37,441 bases of DNA from Actinomyces sp. ICM47 (GTDB lineage: Bacteria > Actinomycetota > Actinomycetes > Actinomycetales > Actinomycetaceae): the NCBI RefSeq assembly GCF_000278725.1, contig NZ_ALCA01000037.1, forward strand, positions 1 to 37,441. The letters run 5' to 3'. Below, piece after piece: positions 30,670 through 37,441 of this stretch. Made by a program: the position numbers and the translations under genes. Every line of letters begins with the position of its first letter. Position 1 is the first letter of the stretch. Under the pieces are notes generated by a model. That model was not told the DNA's origin, did not search any database, and worked only from the letters and a program-made list of their open reading frames with translations.

Positions 30670-32019
30670 GTGACGCAGACAGTCAACGACGATTCCGACC
30701 AGCGTTCGAGTACCGCGGTCCTCATCGCGACCTCCCTGACTCTTTTCTCCATGTTTTTTGGTGCCGGTAACCTTATTTTCCCGCCGATCATGGGCGCGTC
30801 GGCCGGCACCAACTTGACCCCCGCGATGATCGGTTTCCTGATCGGCGGCGTCGCTCTGCCCGTCATCTCGATCATCACGATCGCCCTATCCGGCACCGAT
30901 ATCCGCGACCTTGTCAGCCGCGCCGGAAAGCCCTTCGGGTTCGTTTTCTCGGTCCTGGTCTACCTGTCCATCGGCGCCTTCTACGCCCTCCCGCGAACGG
31001 GTGCCGTCTCCTTCTCGACGGCTGTCGCGCCCGTCATCGGCACGAAGTCGGTGCTCGCCTCGGTCATCTTCAACCTGATCTTTTTTGGGATCGCCTTTTA
31101 CCTGTGTTGGAACCCGACGAACATTATCGACAGCCTCGGGAAGGTCCTGACACCGATCCTCCTTGGCCTGCTCGTTCTGCTGGTATTCCTCTGCCTGGCG
31201 TCGCTGCCGGCCTCGCACGACGCGCCCACCGGCGAGTACGTCCACAACCCGCTGGCCGCCGGTCTACTTGAGGGCTACATGACGATGGACTCCATCGCAG
31301 CCCTGGCCTTCGGCATCATCGTCGTGACCTCGCTCGGGCATACGGGCGGCGGCATCGGTGCGAAGGTCGTGCATCGGACCTCGATCGCGGCGGTCATTGC
31401 GGGTGCGCTCCTGGGCGTCGTCTACGTCGGCCTGGGCCTCATCGGGCATGTCATCCCGAACGCACAGTCTTACACGGATGGTGCCAGCCTCCTGGCCGAC
31501 GCCGCGCAGTCGACGATGGGGCGTCCGGGGCAGATCGTTTTCGGCCTGATCGTGCTGACCGCATGCATGACAACGGCGGTGGGCCTCATCGCCGCGACCT
31601 CGGAGTTCTTTAACCGTCTGTTGCCCGCGATCCCGTACCGCACATGGATTATCCTTTTCACACTCATCTCCTTCGTGCTGGCGTCTGCGGGACTGTCCTC
31701 GGTGCTCACGATCGCGGTACCGATCATCACCTTCCTCTACCCGATCGCTATCACAGTCGTCTTCATTACGATCATGACCCACCCCTTCCGCCTGACGACC
31801 CCCGCGACGTGGACCTTCCGCCTGGGCACCTGGATGGCCGCCGCGTGGTCGGCCGCAACAACGCTCGTGCAGGTGGGCGTCGCCACCGACCAAATCAACT
31901 CCGCGCTTACGTGGAGTCCGCTCCAGGCCAACCAGCTTGGTTGGATCCTCCCCACCGTCGCCGCGGCGATGATCGGCGCGTGCGTCGACCTAGTAGCGAT
32001 GAAACGCGCCGCCTCGTGA
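30670..32019 (+). CDS. brnQ: Branched-chain amino acid transport system carrier protein (BrnQ family)
   Basis: BrnQ-type (LIVCS family) carriers import leucine, isoleucine and valine with Na+ or H+. The 449-residue product has about 12 membrane segments and the N-terminal family signature LFSMFFGAGNLIFPP near residues 26-40, then PRTGAVSFSTAV near residue 107. The GTG start at 30670 lacks a clear ribosome binding site, and no convincing promoter or T-box leader was found in the short space to the divergent coaE. A terminator follows at 32036. The specific amino acid preference and coupling ion cannot be read from the sequence. Confidence 0.92.
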   Translation: MTQTVNDDSDQRSSTAVLIATSLTLFSMFFGAGNLIFPPIMGASAGTNLTPAMIGFLIGGVALPVISIITIALSGTDIRDLVSRAGKPFGFVFSVLVYLSIGAFYALPRTGAVSFSTAVAPVIGTKSVLASVIFNLIFFGIAFYLCWNPTNIIDSLGKVLTPILLGLLVLLVFLCLASLPASHDAPTGEYVHNPLAAGLLEGYMTMDSIAALAFGIIVVTSLGHTGGGIGAKVVHRTSIAAVIAGALLGVVYVGLGLIGHVIPNAQSYTDGASLLADAAQSTMGRPGQIVFGLIVLTACMTTAVGLIAATSEFFNRLLPAIPYRTWIILFTLISFVLASAGLSSVLTIAVPIITFLYPIAITVVFITIMTHPFRLTTPATWTFRLGTWMAAAWSAATTLVQVGVATDQINSALTWSPLQANQLGWILPTVAAAMIGACVDLVAMKRAAS

Positions 32020-32035
32020 GTGCCAACAGCAAAGG

Positions 32036-32063
32036 CCCCGCACGGATTCGTTTCTGTGCGGGG
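32036..32063 (+). terminator. Intrinsic terminator after brnQ
   Basis: An 8-bp stem CCCCGCAC/GTGCGGGG (32036-32043 with 32056-32063) with a 12-base loop is followed by TTCAGTT. It begins 16 bases after the brnQ stop. Confidence 0.7.
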
Positions 32064-32167
32064 TTCAGTTGTCTTCGCCACTGGGCGCGGCACCACACGA
32101 GCTGTGTCGGAACCTCTCGTATTCCGCTGTTCGTAGGCTGTGGCGGGGCCGGGCTGTGCTCATCAGA

Positions 32168-32386
32168 CCGCCCGATTGGAGGCCGCTACGAGGCCTGCGG
32201 GGCCTGGCTGCGGTGCCCGTGGGCGGCGGCTGAGCCTAATCGAAACAGGATCAGCGCCGCCCGATCGGAGGTCGCCGCGAAGCCTGCGGGGCATGGCTGC
32301 GATGTCCGTGGGCGGCGGCAGGGCCTAATCGAAACAGGATCAGCGCCGCCCGATCGGAGGATGCTGCGAGGCCTGCGGGGCCTGGC
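32168..32386. repeat. 89-bp tandem repeat, about 2.5 copies, in a gene-free stretch
   Basis: The 15-base word CCGCCCGATCGGAGG (first copy has one T for C) begins at 32168, 32257 and 32346, giving an exact period of 89 bases twice. Units 1 and 2 are complete; unit 3 follows for about 41 bases and then changes into a long inverted repeat. Units share CCTGCGGGGC and the block CCTAATCGAAACAGGATCAGC. Minus-strand frames across the repeats have no ribosome site and no family resemblance, so they are not called. The rest of the gap from 32064 to 32594 holds only the hairpins listed separately; 32064-32167 shows nothing recognisable. Confidence 0.85.
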
Positions 32387-32454
32387 CGGGCTTCGAGACG
32401 AGGCACCGAGCGAAGCTCGGTTGCCAAGTCTCGCGGGCGGGCAGGCCTCGCAGC
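32363..32454. repeat. Long imperfect inverted repeat at the end of the 89-bp repeat tract
   Basis: A 14-base arm (32363-32376) is matched exactly by its reverse complement at 32441-32454. Inside lie a second pair CGAGAC/GTCTCG and an inner hairpin CCGAGC-GAA-GCTCGG, so the whole 92-base stretch can fold into one long stem. It is not clearly tied to a gene and resembles a small mobile or REP-like repeat in form. Confidence 0.7.
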
Positions 32455-32505
32455 GGCCGGAGATCTGGCGGCGGTAGGACTTTGCGGCATCGCAATCAGA
32501 CAAAA

Positions 32506-32541
32506 AGTGGTGGCCCCCAGGAAAACCTGGGGGCCACCACT
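32506..32541 (-). terminator. Rho-independent terminator of rpsA
   Basis: A perfect 16-bp stem (32506-32521 with 32526-32541) with a 4-base loop is followed on the minus strand by TTTTTG. This is the clearest intrinsic terminator in the window and lies 54 bases after the rpsA stop. A smaller stem TCAGTC/GACTGA (32578-32583 with 32589-32594) touches the stop codon. Confidence 0.9.
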
Positions 32542-32594
32542 CATGCGTTCACTCGCGTGAACTGACGAGTTGAAGCTCAGTCAGAAAGACTGAT

Positions 32595-34031
32595 TCAGTT
32601 GTTCGTCAGCTTCTCACGCAGCGCGGCCAGGGCCTCGTCGGACGCAAGGGTGCCCTCGTTGTCGACCGGGGTCGAGTAGGAGGCCTGCTCCTCGATGGAG
32701 GGAGCCGCGTCGGCGTCCTCTTCGAGAGCCTTGCGGACCTGAGCCTTGTGGGCCTCCCAGCGGGCCTGAGCCTCGGCGTACTGGGCTTCCCAAGCCTCGC
32801 GCTGAGCGTCGAAGCCTTCCATCCACTCCTGGGTCTCGGGATCGAAGCCCTCGGGGTACTTGTAGTTGCCGTTCTCGTCGTACTCGGCGGCCATGCCGTA
32901 GAGCGAGGGATCGAACTCTTCGGAGTTCGGGTCCACGCCCTCGTTGGCCTGCTTGAGGGACAGGGAGATGCGGCGACGCTCGAGGTCGATGTCGATGACC
33001 TTGACGAAGACCTCTTCGCCGACCTTGACGACCTGGTCCGGCAGCTCGACGTGACGCTGAGCCAGCTCGGAGATGTGGACGAGGCCCTCGATACCGTCCT
33101 CGACACGGACGAACGCGCCGAAGGGGACGAGCTTGGTGACCTTGCCGGGCACAACCTGGCCGATGGCGTGGGTGCGGGCGAAGGCCTGCCACGGATCTTC
33201 CTGGGTGGCCTTGAGGGACAGGGAGACGCGCTCGCGATCCATGTCGACGTCGAGAACCTCGACGGTGACTTCCTGGCCAACTTCGACGACCTCGGACGGG
33301 TGGTCGATGTGCTTCCAGGACAGCTCGGAGACGTGAACCAGGCCGTCGACGCCACCGAGATCGACGAACGCGCCGAAGTTGACGATGGAGGAAACGACGC
33401 CGGAGCGCACCTGGCCCTTCTGCAGGGTGTGCAGGAAGTTCGTGCGGACCTCGGACTGGGTCTGCTCGAGCCATGCGCGGCGGGACAGGACCACGTTGTT
33501 GCGGTTCTTGTCGAGTTCGATGATCTTCGCTTCGATCTCGCGACCGATGTAGGGGGCGAGGTCGCGGACGCGACGCATCTCGACGAGGGAGGCGGGCAGG
33601 AAGCCACGCAGGCCGATGTCGAGGATCAGGCCGCCCTTGACGACCTCGATGACGGTACCGGTAACGACGCCGTCCTCTTCCTTGATCTTTTCGATCTTGC
33701 CCCACGCACGCTCGTACTGAGCGCGCTTCTTCGACAGGAGGAGGCGGCCTTCCTTGTCTTCCTTCTGGAGGACGAGGGCCTCGATCTGGTCGCCCACGGC
33801 GACGACGTCGTCGGGGTTGACGTCGTGCTTGATGGACAGCTCACGAGAGAGGATGACACCCTCGGTCTTGTAGCCGATGTCGAGGAGGACCTCGTCGTGG
33901 TCGACCTTGACGACAGTGCCCTCGACGATGTCGCCATCGTTGAAGTACTTGATGGTCTCGTCGATGGCTGCGATCAGGTCTGCTTCCGAACCAATGTCGT
34001 TGATAGCGACCTGCGGCGTATTCGTGGTCAT
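32595..34031 (-). CDS. rpsA: 30S ribosomal protein S1
   Basis: S1 binds mRNA and helps load it on the 30S subunit. The 478-residue product has four S1 (OB-fold) repeats at roughly residues 36-105, 122-188, 208-277 and 294-363; the last two carry the well-conserved GAFVDLGGVDGLVHVSELSW and GAFVRVEDGIEGLVHISELA. A long acidic, Glu/Ala/Trp-rich tail of about 110 residues follows, usual for actinobacterial S1. The ATG at 34031 has GGAG ten bases upstream and matches the family N-terminus; the open frame to 34103 adds residues that look non-coding. Own promoter and a very strong terminator point to a single-gene, highly expressed unit. Confidence 0.96.
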   Translation of the reverse strand: MTTNTPQVAINDIGSEADLIAAIDETIKYFNDGDIVEGTVVKVDHDEVLLDIGYKTEGVILSRELSIKHDVNPDDVVAVGDQIEALVLQKEDKEGRLLLSKKRAQYERAWGKIEKIKEEDGVVTGTVIEVVKGGLILDIGLRGFLPASLVEMRRVRDLAPYIGREIEAKIIELDKNRNNVVLSRRAWLEQTQSEVRTNFLHTLQKGQVRSGVVSSIVNFGAFVDLGGVDGLVHVSELSWKHIDHPSEVVEVGQEVTVEVLDVDMDRERVSLSLKATQEDPWQAFARTHAIGQVVPGKVTKLVPFGAFVRVEDGIEGLVHISELAQRHVELPDQVVKVGEEVFVKVIDIDLERRRISLSLKQANEGVDPNSEEFDPSLYGMAAEYDENGNYKYPEGFDPETQEWMEGFDAQREAWEAQYAEAQARWEAHKAQVRKALEEDADAAPSIEEQASYSTPVDNEGTLASDEALAALREKLTNN

Positions 34032-34125
34032 GTAGTAGTTTCTCCGAAACGGACTGGATAGTAGATGGACAGTTCCAGTGCGGCAGGATGGATGCGGATG
34101 CACCTGTCCCTAGGCACCGTGGTCT

Positions 34126-34156
34126 ATTTTAGCAGCCTTTGACGCATAAATGTGAC
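34126..34156 (-). promoter_or_regulatory. Candidate promoter of rpsA
   Basis: On the minus strand TAAAAT (34131 to 34126, five of six -10 positions) lies about 95 bases before the rpsA start, with GTCACA (34156 to 34151) as a weak -35 at a long 19-base spacing. The predicted leader is about 88 bases. Confidence 0.5.
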
Positions 34157-34200
34157 GAATGTAGCGCTCGTTTCCGTGGTATGCGTCGCCCCTCCGGCTC

Positions 34201-36909
34201 CTAATGTGCTGCCAGCTGCCAAGACGCACCGATTCCAACAGCGACATCCAGGGGCACGGAGAGCATGACAGGCGACGCCATCTTCTCTCGAACGAGGGCC
34301 TCGACAGTCTCCTCTTCACCGGGTGCGATCTCGAGGAGGAGTTCGTCGTGGATCTGCACGAGGAGGCGCGAGGTCAGGTCGGCCTCGGACAGGGCGGTGG
34401 CGACATCCATCATGGCGATCTTGACGATGTCGGCGGCACTGCCTTGGATCGGTGCGTTGAGGGCGGCGCGTTCGGCCATCTCTCGGCGCTGGCGGTTGGA
34501 GGAGCGTAGGTCGGGCAGGTAGCGTCGGCGACCGAACATGGTCTGCGTGTAGCCGTCGGCGCGAGCCTGGGCGACGAGTCCTTCGAGGTAGTCGCGGACC
34601 TTGCCGAAGCGCTCGAAGTAACGGTCGCGCAGGGCGGCGGCCTCGGGCACAGGGATGCCGAGCTGTGCGGCCAGGCCGTAGGAGGACAGGCCGTAGGCGA
34701 GGCCGTAGGAGGTGGCCTTGATACGCGAGCGTTCCTCGCCGCTGACCTCGGCGACGGGCGTCCCAAAGACCATCGATGCCATGGTCCGGTGCAGGTCTTC
34801 GCCGGAGTTGAAGGCCTCAATGAGTGCCTCGTCGCCGGACAGGTGGGCCATGAGGCGCATTTCGATCTGCGAGTAGTCGGCGCTCATGAGGGATTCGAAG
34901 CCTACTCCGGGAACGAAGGCACCGCGAATGCGCATGCCGTCGGCACTGCGCGCGGGAATGTTCTGCAGGTTCGGGTCGGAAGAGGCTAGGCGTCCCGTGG
35001 CTGCGGCTACCTGGGAGAAGGTCGAGTGAATGCGCCCATCGGAGGCGACTGTGGCGGACAGGGAGTCCACCATCTGCTTGAGCTTGATGCGGTCGCGGTG
35101 GGTGAGCAGGAAGCCGAGGAAGTCGTGCCCCGCTCCCCCGCTCGCCTCGGTCTTGGCCCACAGGTCCGCCAGGGCGTCGGCGTTCGTCGTGTAGCCGGTT
35201 TTCGTTTTCTTGGTCTTGGGCAGGCCGAAGTGGTCGAAAAGGATTTCCTGGAGCTGCTTGGGGCTGGAGAGGTTCACCTCGCGTCCGGCGGCGGTCCAGG
35301 CTCCCTGACGGGCGGCGTCAACGTCGGCTCCGAGTTCGGCGGACAGGTCGTCGAGGACGCGCGTGTCCGCGGCGATGCCCGCGGTTTCCATCTGTGCGAG
35401 GAGGCGCGACAGCGGCATCTCCATGTCGGTAAGGAGCGCGGTTTCGCCGCTCTCATCCAGCGCCCGACGCAGCTTGTCGGTGAGCGGGTGGAGCGCTGCG
35501 GCCAGGCGCCCTGCGCGCACCTGGGCGGCGCTGGGGCCCTCACCAATCTCGCCCAGGTCGAAGAGGGCGTCGGAATCCGCGGCTTCCTCCTCGATGGTGA
35601 CGCCGAGCAGGCGGGAGAGCACATCCTCGAGCTTGTGCGAGCGCTGGTCCGGGTGGGCCAGGTACGCCGCGAGCATCGTGTCGAAGGCGACGTCACCGAG
35701 CGTCCAGCCGCGCGCAGCCAGGGCGTGTCGTGCTCCCTTCGCGTCGTGGGTGATCAGGGACGAGGCCTGGGCGAGGACCTCGGCCAGGGCTCTCTCTTGC
35801 GCGGGACTCAGCTCTGTGGGGTCAATCATGAGTGCGTCGTCGGTTCCCGCCAGGACGATCCGGGTGACCTCACCACGCGTCGGGCGCATATCCCCCTCGA
35901 CCAGGAGAGCAAGGACCGGGTGTGCGTTTGCCCAGGCCGCGATGTCACACGAGGCATCGGCCAGACGCACCTCAACCCGCGCCTCGGACGCGGTAGCGTC
36001 CACGGCCTCGACGGTTGCGCTCTCCCCCATGCCAATGCCGGACACCTCGCGGACCTTGACGCGCAGGCGTCCGAACTCAAGGGAGTCGAAGAGACGGTCA
36101 ATGGCAGCCACATCGGTCGCACGGCGCGCCAAGTCTGCGGGGCCAACCTCCAGGTCCATGTCGGTCAGGAGGCGGTTGAGACGTCGGTTGCGCACGACGT
36201 CGTCCATGTGCTCGCGTAGCGCAGCGCCGCGCTTGCCGCCGATCTCATCCGCGCGGGCCAAGAGGTTATCCAGGCCGTCGTACTTGTTGATCCACTGGGC
36301 GGCGGTCTTGGGGCCGACGCCGGGAACACCCGGCAGATTGTCTGAGGTCTCGCCCACGATGGCGGCGATCTCCGGGTAGCGGTGGGGAGGCACCCCGTAC
36401 TTTGCTTCCACGGCCTCGGGAGTCATACGGCGCAGATCGCCGGGACCTGTGCCCGGGTAGAGGACCGTCACGTTCTCCGTCACCGTCTGGAACGAGTCGC
36501 GGTCACCCGACACAACAAGGACGGTCGCGCCCTCGTGACCAGCGCGGTAGGCCAGGGTCGCCAGGATGTCGTCAGCCTCAAACCCTTCGCGCGAGAGCGA
36601 CACAATACCCATCGCGTCCAGGACTTCACGGATCAGCTCCACCTGCCCCTTAAACTCTTCGGGAGTCGCATCGCGCGTCCCCTTATAGTCCGGGTACTCC
36701 TCGGTCCTAAATGAGTGCCTCGACACATCGAAGGCAACGGCCACGTGCGTTGGTCGCTCCGTCTCCAAGAGGCGCGTCAGCATTGACACGAAGCCGTAAA
36801 CAGCGTTCGTGTGCTGGCCCGTCGCCGTCACAAAATTGTCCGGCGGCAGCGCGTAGAACGCACGGAACGCCATCGAATGGCCATCAATAATCAGCACAGT
36901 GTCACTCAC
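34201..36909 (-). CDS. polA: DNA polymerase I
   Basis: PolA fills gaps and removes RNA primers in replication and repair, including excision repair. The 902-residue product has an N-terminal 5'-3' exonuclease domain (DGHSMAFRAFYALP near residue 9, GVGPKTAAQW near residue 193), a central domain that lacks the usual exonuclease acidic motifs and so is probably without proofreading, and the polymerase domain with DYSQIEMRLMAHLS near residue 675, the RxxxKxxxYG helix (RSRIKATSYGLAYG near 726) and QIHDELLLE near 860. The GTG at 36909 gives MSDTVLIIDGHS, as in relatives. A TAGGGT -10 lies seven bases before it, which suggests a leaderless message. ATG 36930 is an alternative start. Confidence 0.96.
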   Translation of the reverse strand: MSDTVLIIDGHSMAFRAFYALPPDNFVTATGQHTNAVYGFVSMLTRLLETERPTHVAVAFDVSRHSFRTEEYPDYKGTRDATPEEFKGQVELIREVLDAMGIVSLSREGFEADDILATLAYRAGHEGATVLVVSGDRDSFQTVTENVTVLYPGTGPGDLRRMTPEAVEAKYGVPPHRYPEIAAIVGETSDNLPGVPGVGPKTAAQWINKYDGLDNLLARADEIGGKRGAALREHMDDVVRNRRLNRLLTDMDLEVGPADLARRATDVAAIDRLFDSLEFGRLRVKVREVSGIGMGESATVEAVDATASEARVEVRLADASCDIAAWANAHPVLALLVEGDMRPTRGEVTRIVLAGTDDALMIDPTELSPAQERALAEVLAQASSLITHDAKGARHALAARGWTLGDVAFDTMLAAYLAHPDQRSHKLEDVLSRLLGVTIEEEAADSDALFDLGEIGEGPSAAQVRAGRLAAALHPLTDKLRRALDESGETALLTDMEMPLSRLLAQMETAGIAADTRVLDDLSAELGADVDAARQGAWTAAGREVNLSSPKQLQEILFDHFGLPKTKKTKTGYTTNADALADLWAKTEASGGAGHDFLGFLLTHRDRIKLKQMVDSLSATVASDGRIHSTFSQVAAATGRLASSDPNLQNIPARSADGMRIRGAFVPGVGFESLMSADYSQIEMRLMAHLSGDEALIEAFNSGEDLHRTMASMVFGTPVAEVSGEERSRIKATSYGLAYGLSSYGLAAQLGIPVPEAAALRDRYFERFGKVRDYLEGLVAQARADGYTQTMFGRRRYLPDLRSSNRQRREMAERAALNAPIQGSAADIVKIAMMDVATALSEADLTSRLLVQIHDELLLEIAPGEEETVEALVREKMASPVMLSVPLDVAVGIGASWQLAAH

Positions 36910-36916
36910 ACATGCC

Positions 36917-36922
36917 ACCCTA
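36917..36922 (-). promoter_or_regulatory. Candidate leaderless -10 element of polA
   Basis: On the minus strand TAGGGT (36922 to 36917) is followed by seven bases and then the GTG at 36909. This matches the arrangement expected when transcription starts at the first base of the start codon. No clear -35 was found, and AGGG could instead act as a ribosome site. Confidence 0.4.
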
Positions 36923-36928
36923 GATGCC

Positions 36929-37405
36929 ATGACACACGATCACCAGACGAAACGCTCCCACTCCTCCACGCCCGACCCCCTCGCCCGGGGCGGATGGGTG
37001 GGGGCCCACTGGCCCGGCACCCTCATGGAGGCCACCGGCATGGAGGTACTCGAGCACTCCGCAGCGCGCACCGTCATCTCCATGCCCATCGATGGCAACC
37101 GGCAGAGCGCCGGCATTCTGCACGGCGGAGCTTCTGCAGCGCTCGCCGAGACCGCTGCATCCTTCGCCGCGCAGATCCACGCGCGCGAAACCCACCCTGG
37201 TAAGCAGGCCTACGCAGTGGGCACTGAACTCAACGCCTCGCACATCGCGGCTGGACGCGAGGGCACGATCACGGCCACGGCCACGGCCGTGCACCTGGGC
37301 CGTTCCTCCACCGTTCACACCGTGGAGATCCGCGACGAAGCCGACCGCCTGATCTCTATCGCGCGCGTCGCCAACCGCATCCTGGTGCGCTCCACGCACG
37401 ACTAA
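36929..37405 (+). CDS. Hotdog-fold thioesterase (PaaI/YdiI type)
   Basis: Members of this group hydrolyse acyl-CoA thioesters, for example DHNA-CoA in menaquinone synthesis or aryl-acyl-CoAs. The 158-residue product has a hydrophilic N-terminus, the family motif ILHGGASAALAETAAS near residues 63-78 with the likely catalytic Glu, and the second half of the hotdog fold with VGTELNASHIAAGREGTITATA near residues 97-118. The ATG at 36929 overlaps the far upstream end of the divergent polA region and lacks a ribosome site; an in-frame GTG at 36899 is less likely. The substrate is unknown. Nothing further is resolved in the last 36 bases beyond a weak 6-bp hairpin at 37411-37428. Confidence 0.88.
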   Translation: MTHDHQTKRSHSSTPDPLARGGWVGAHWPGTLMEATGMEVLEHSAARTVISMPIDGNRQSAGILHGGASAALAETAASFAAQIHARETHPGKQAYAVGTELNASHIAAGREGTITATATAVHLGRSSTVHTVEIRDEADRLISIARVANRILVRSTHD

Positions 37406-37441
37406 TGTCGCGTCGTGACGAGACGACGAAGGCGGGGAGAG

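Noticed and set aside
32168..32386. CRISPR array
   Set aside because: The repeats are directly adjacent 89-bp units with no variable spacers, and no cas gene is in the window.
32186..32544. Minus-strand open frames over the 89-bp repeats
   Set aside because: They only translate the repeats, have no ribosome binding site and resemble no known family.
37411..37428. Terminator after the thioesterase gene
   Set aside because: Only a 6-bp stem is visible and the window ends shortly after; there is not enough sequence to judge.

Overview
The window looks like chromosomal core sequence from a high-GC Gram-positive bacterium (Actinomycetota). Gene content and order, the GTG starts and the protein sequences fit the family Actinomycetaceae (Actinomyces/Schaalia type). 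This placement is from recognition only; no database search was run. No plasmid, phage, insertion sequence, CRISPR array, rRNA or tRNA was seen.

Layout. (1) Positions 1-3.4 kb, plus strand: the oxidative pentose phosphate operon zwf-opcA-pgl. (2) 3.6-7.1 kb, minus strand: secG, and the lower-glycolysis genes gap-pgk-tpiA transcribed toward it. (3) 7.3-13.6 kb, minus strand: the actinobacterial cluster uvrC-rapZ-yvcK-whiA, here with a formate-dependent purine gene (purT) inserted and translationally coupled between uvrC and rapZ. (4) 13.8-19.2 kb, plus strand: an adenylylation-type glutamine synthetase (glnA), then two tandem long-chain acyl-CoA synthetase paralogues. (5) 19.2-22.6 kb, minus strand: uvrA with a small unrecognised membrane protein gene behind it; a YciI-like gene diverges from uvrA. 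(6) 23.0-27.6 kb, minus strand: two TerC-family membrane protein genes and a CtpE-like P-type ATPase, tightly packed. (7) 27.7-32.0 kb: coaE and uvrB (minus) and a BrnQ-type branched-chain amino acid carrier (plus). (8) 32.0-32.6 kb: a gene-free stretch with an 89-bp tandem repeat and strong hairpins. (9) 32.6-37.4 kb: rpsA and polA (minus) and a divergent hotdog-fold thioesterase gene.

The most interesting signal is the leader of the terC-terC-ATPase operon (27449-27580, minus strand). It carries the conserved loops and stem arrangement of the yybP-ykoY manganese riboswitch. One of its P1 strands can instead form a perfect 10-bp stem that buries the ribosome binding site of the first terC gene, which predicts a translational ON switch responding to Mn2+. 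The three genes together read as a manganese (possibly Mn/Ca) homeostasis operon.

Most operon ends carry strong GC-rich hairpins, often shared by convergent genes. All three uvrABC excision repair genes and polA lie within this window but in separate transcription units. Start codons were chosen from ribosome binding sites and family N-termini; several differ from the longest open frame and are explained in the entries.
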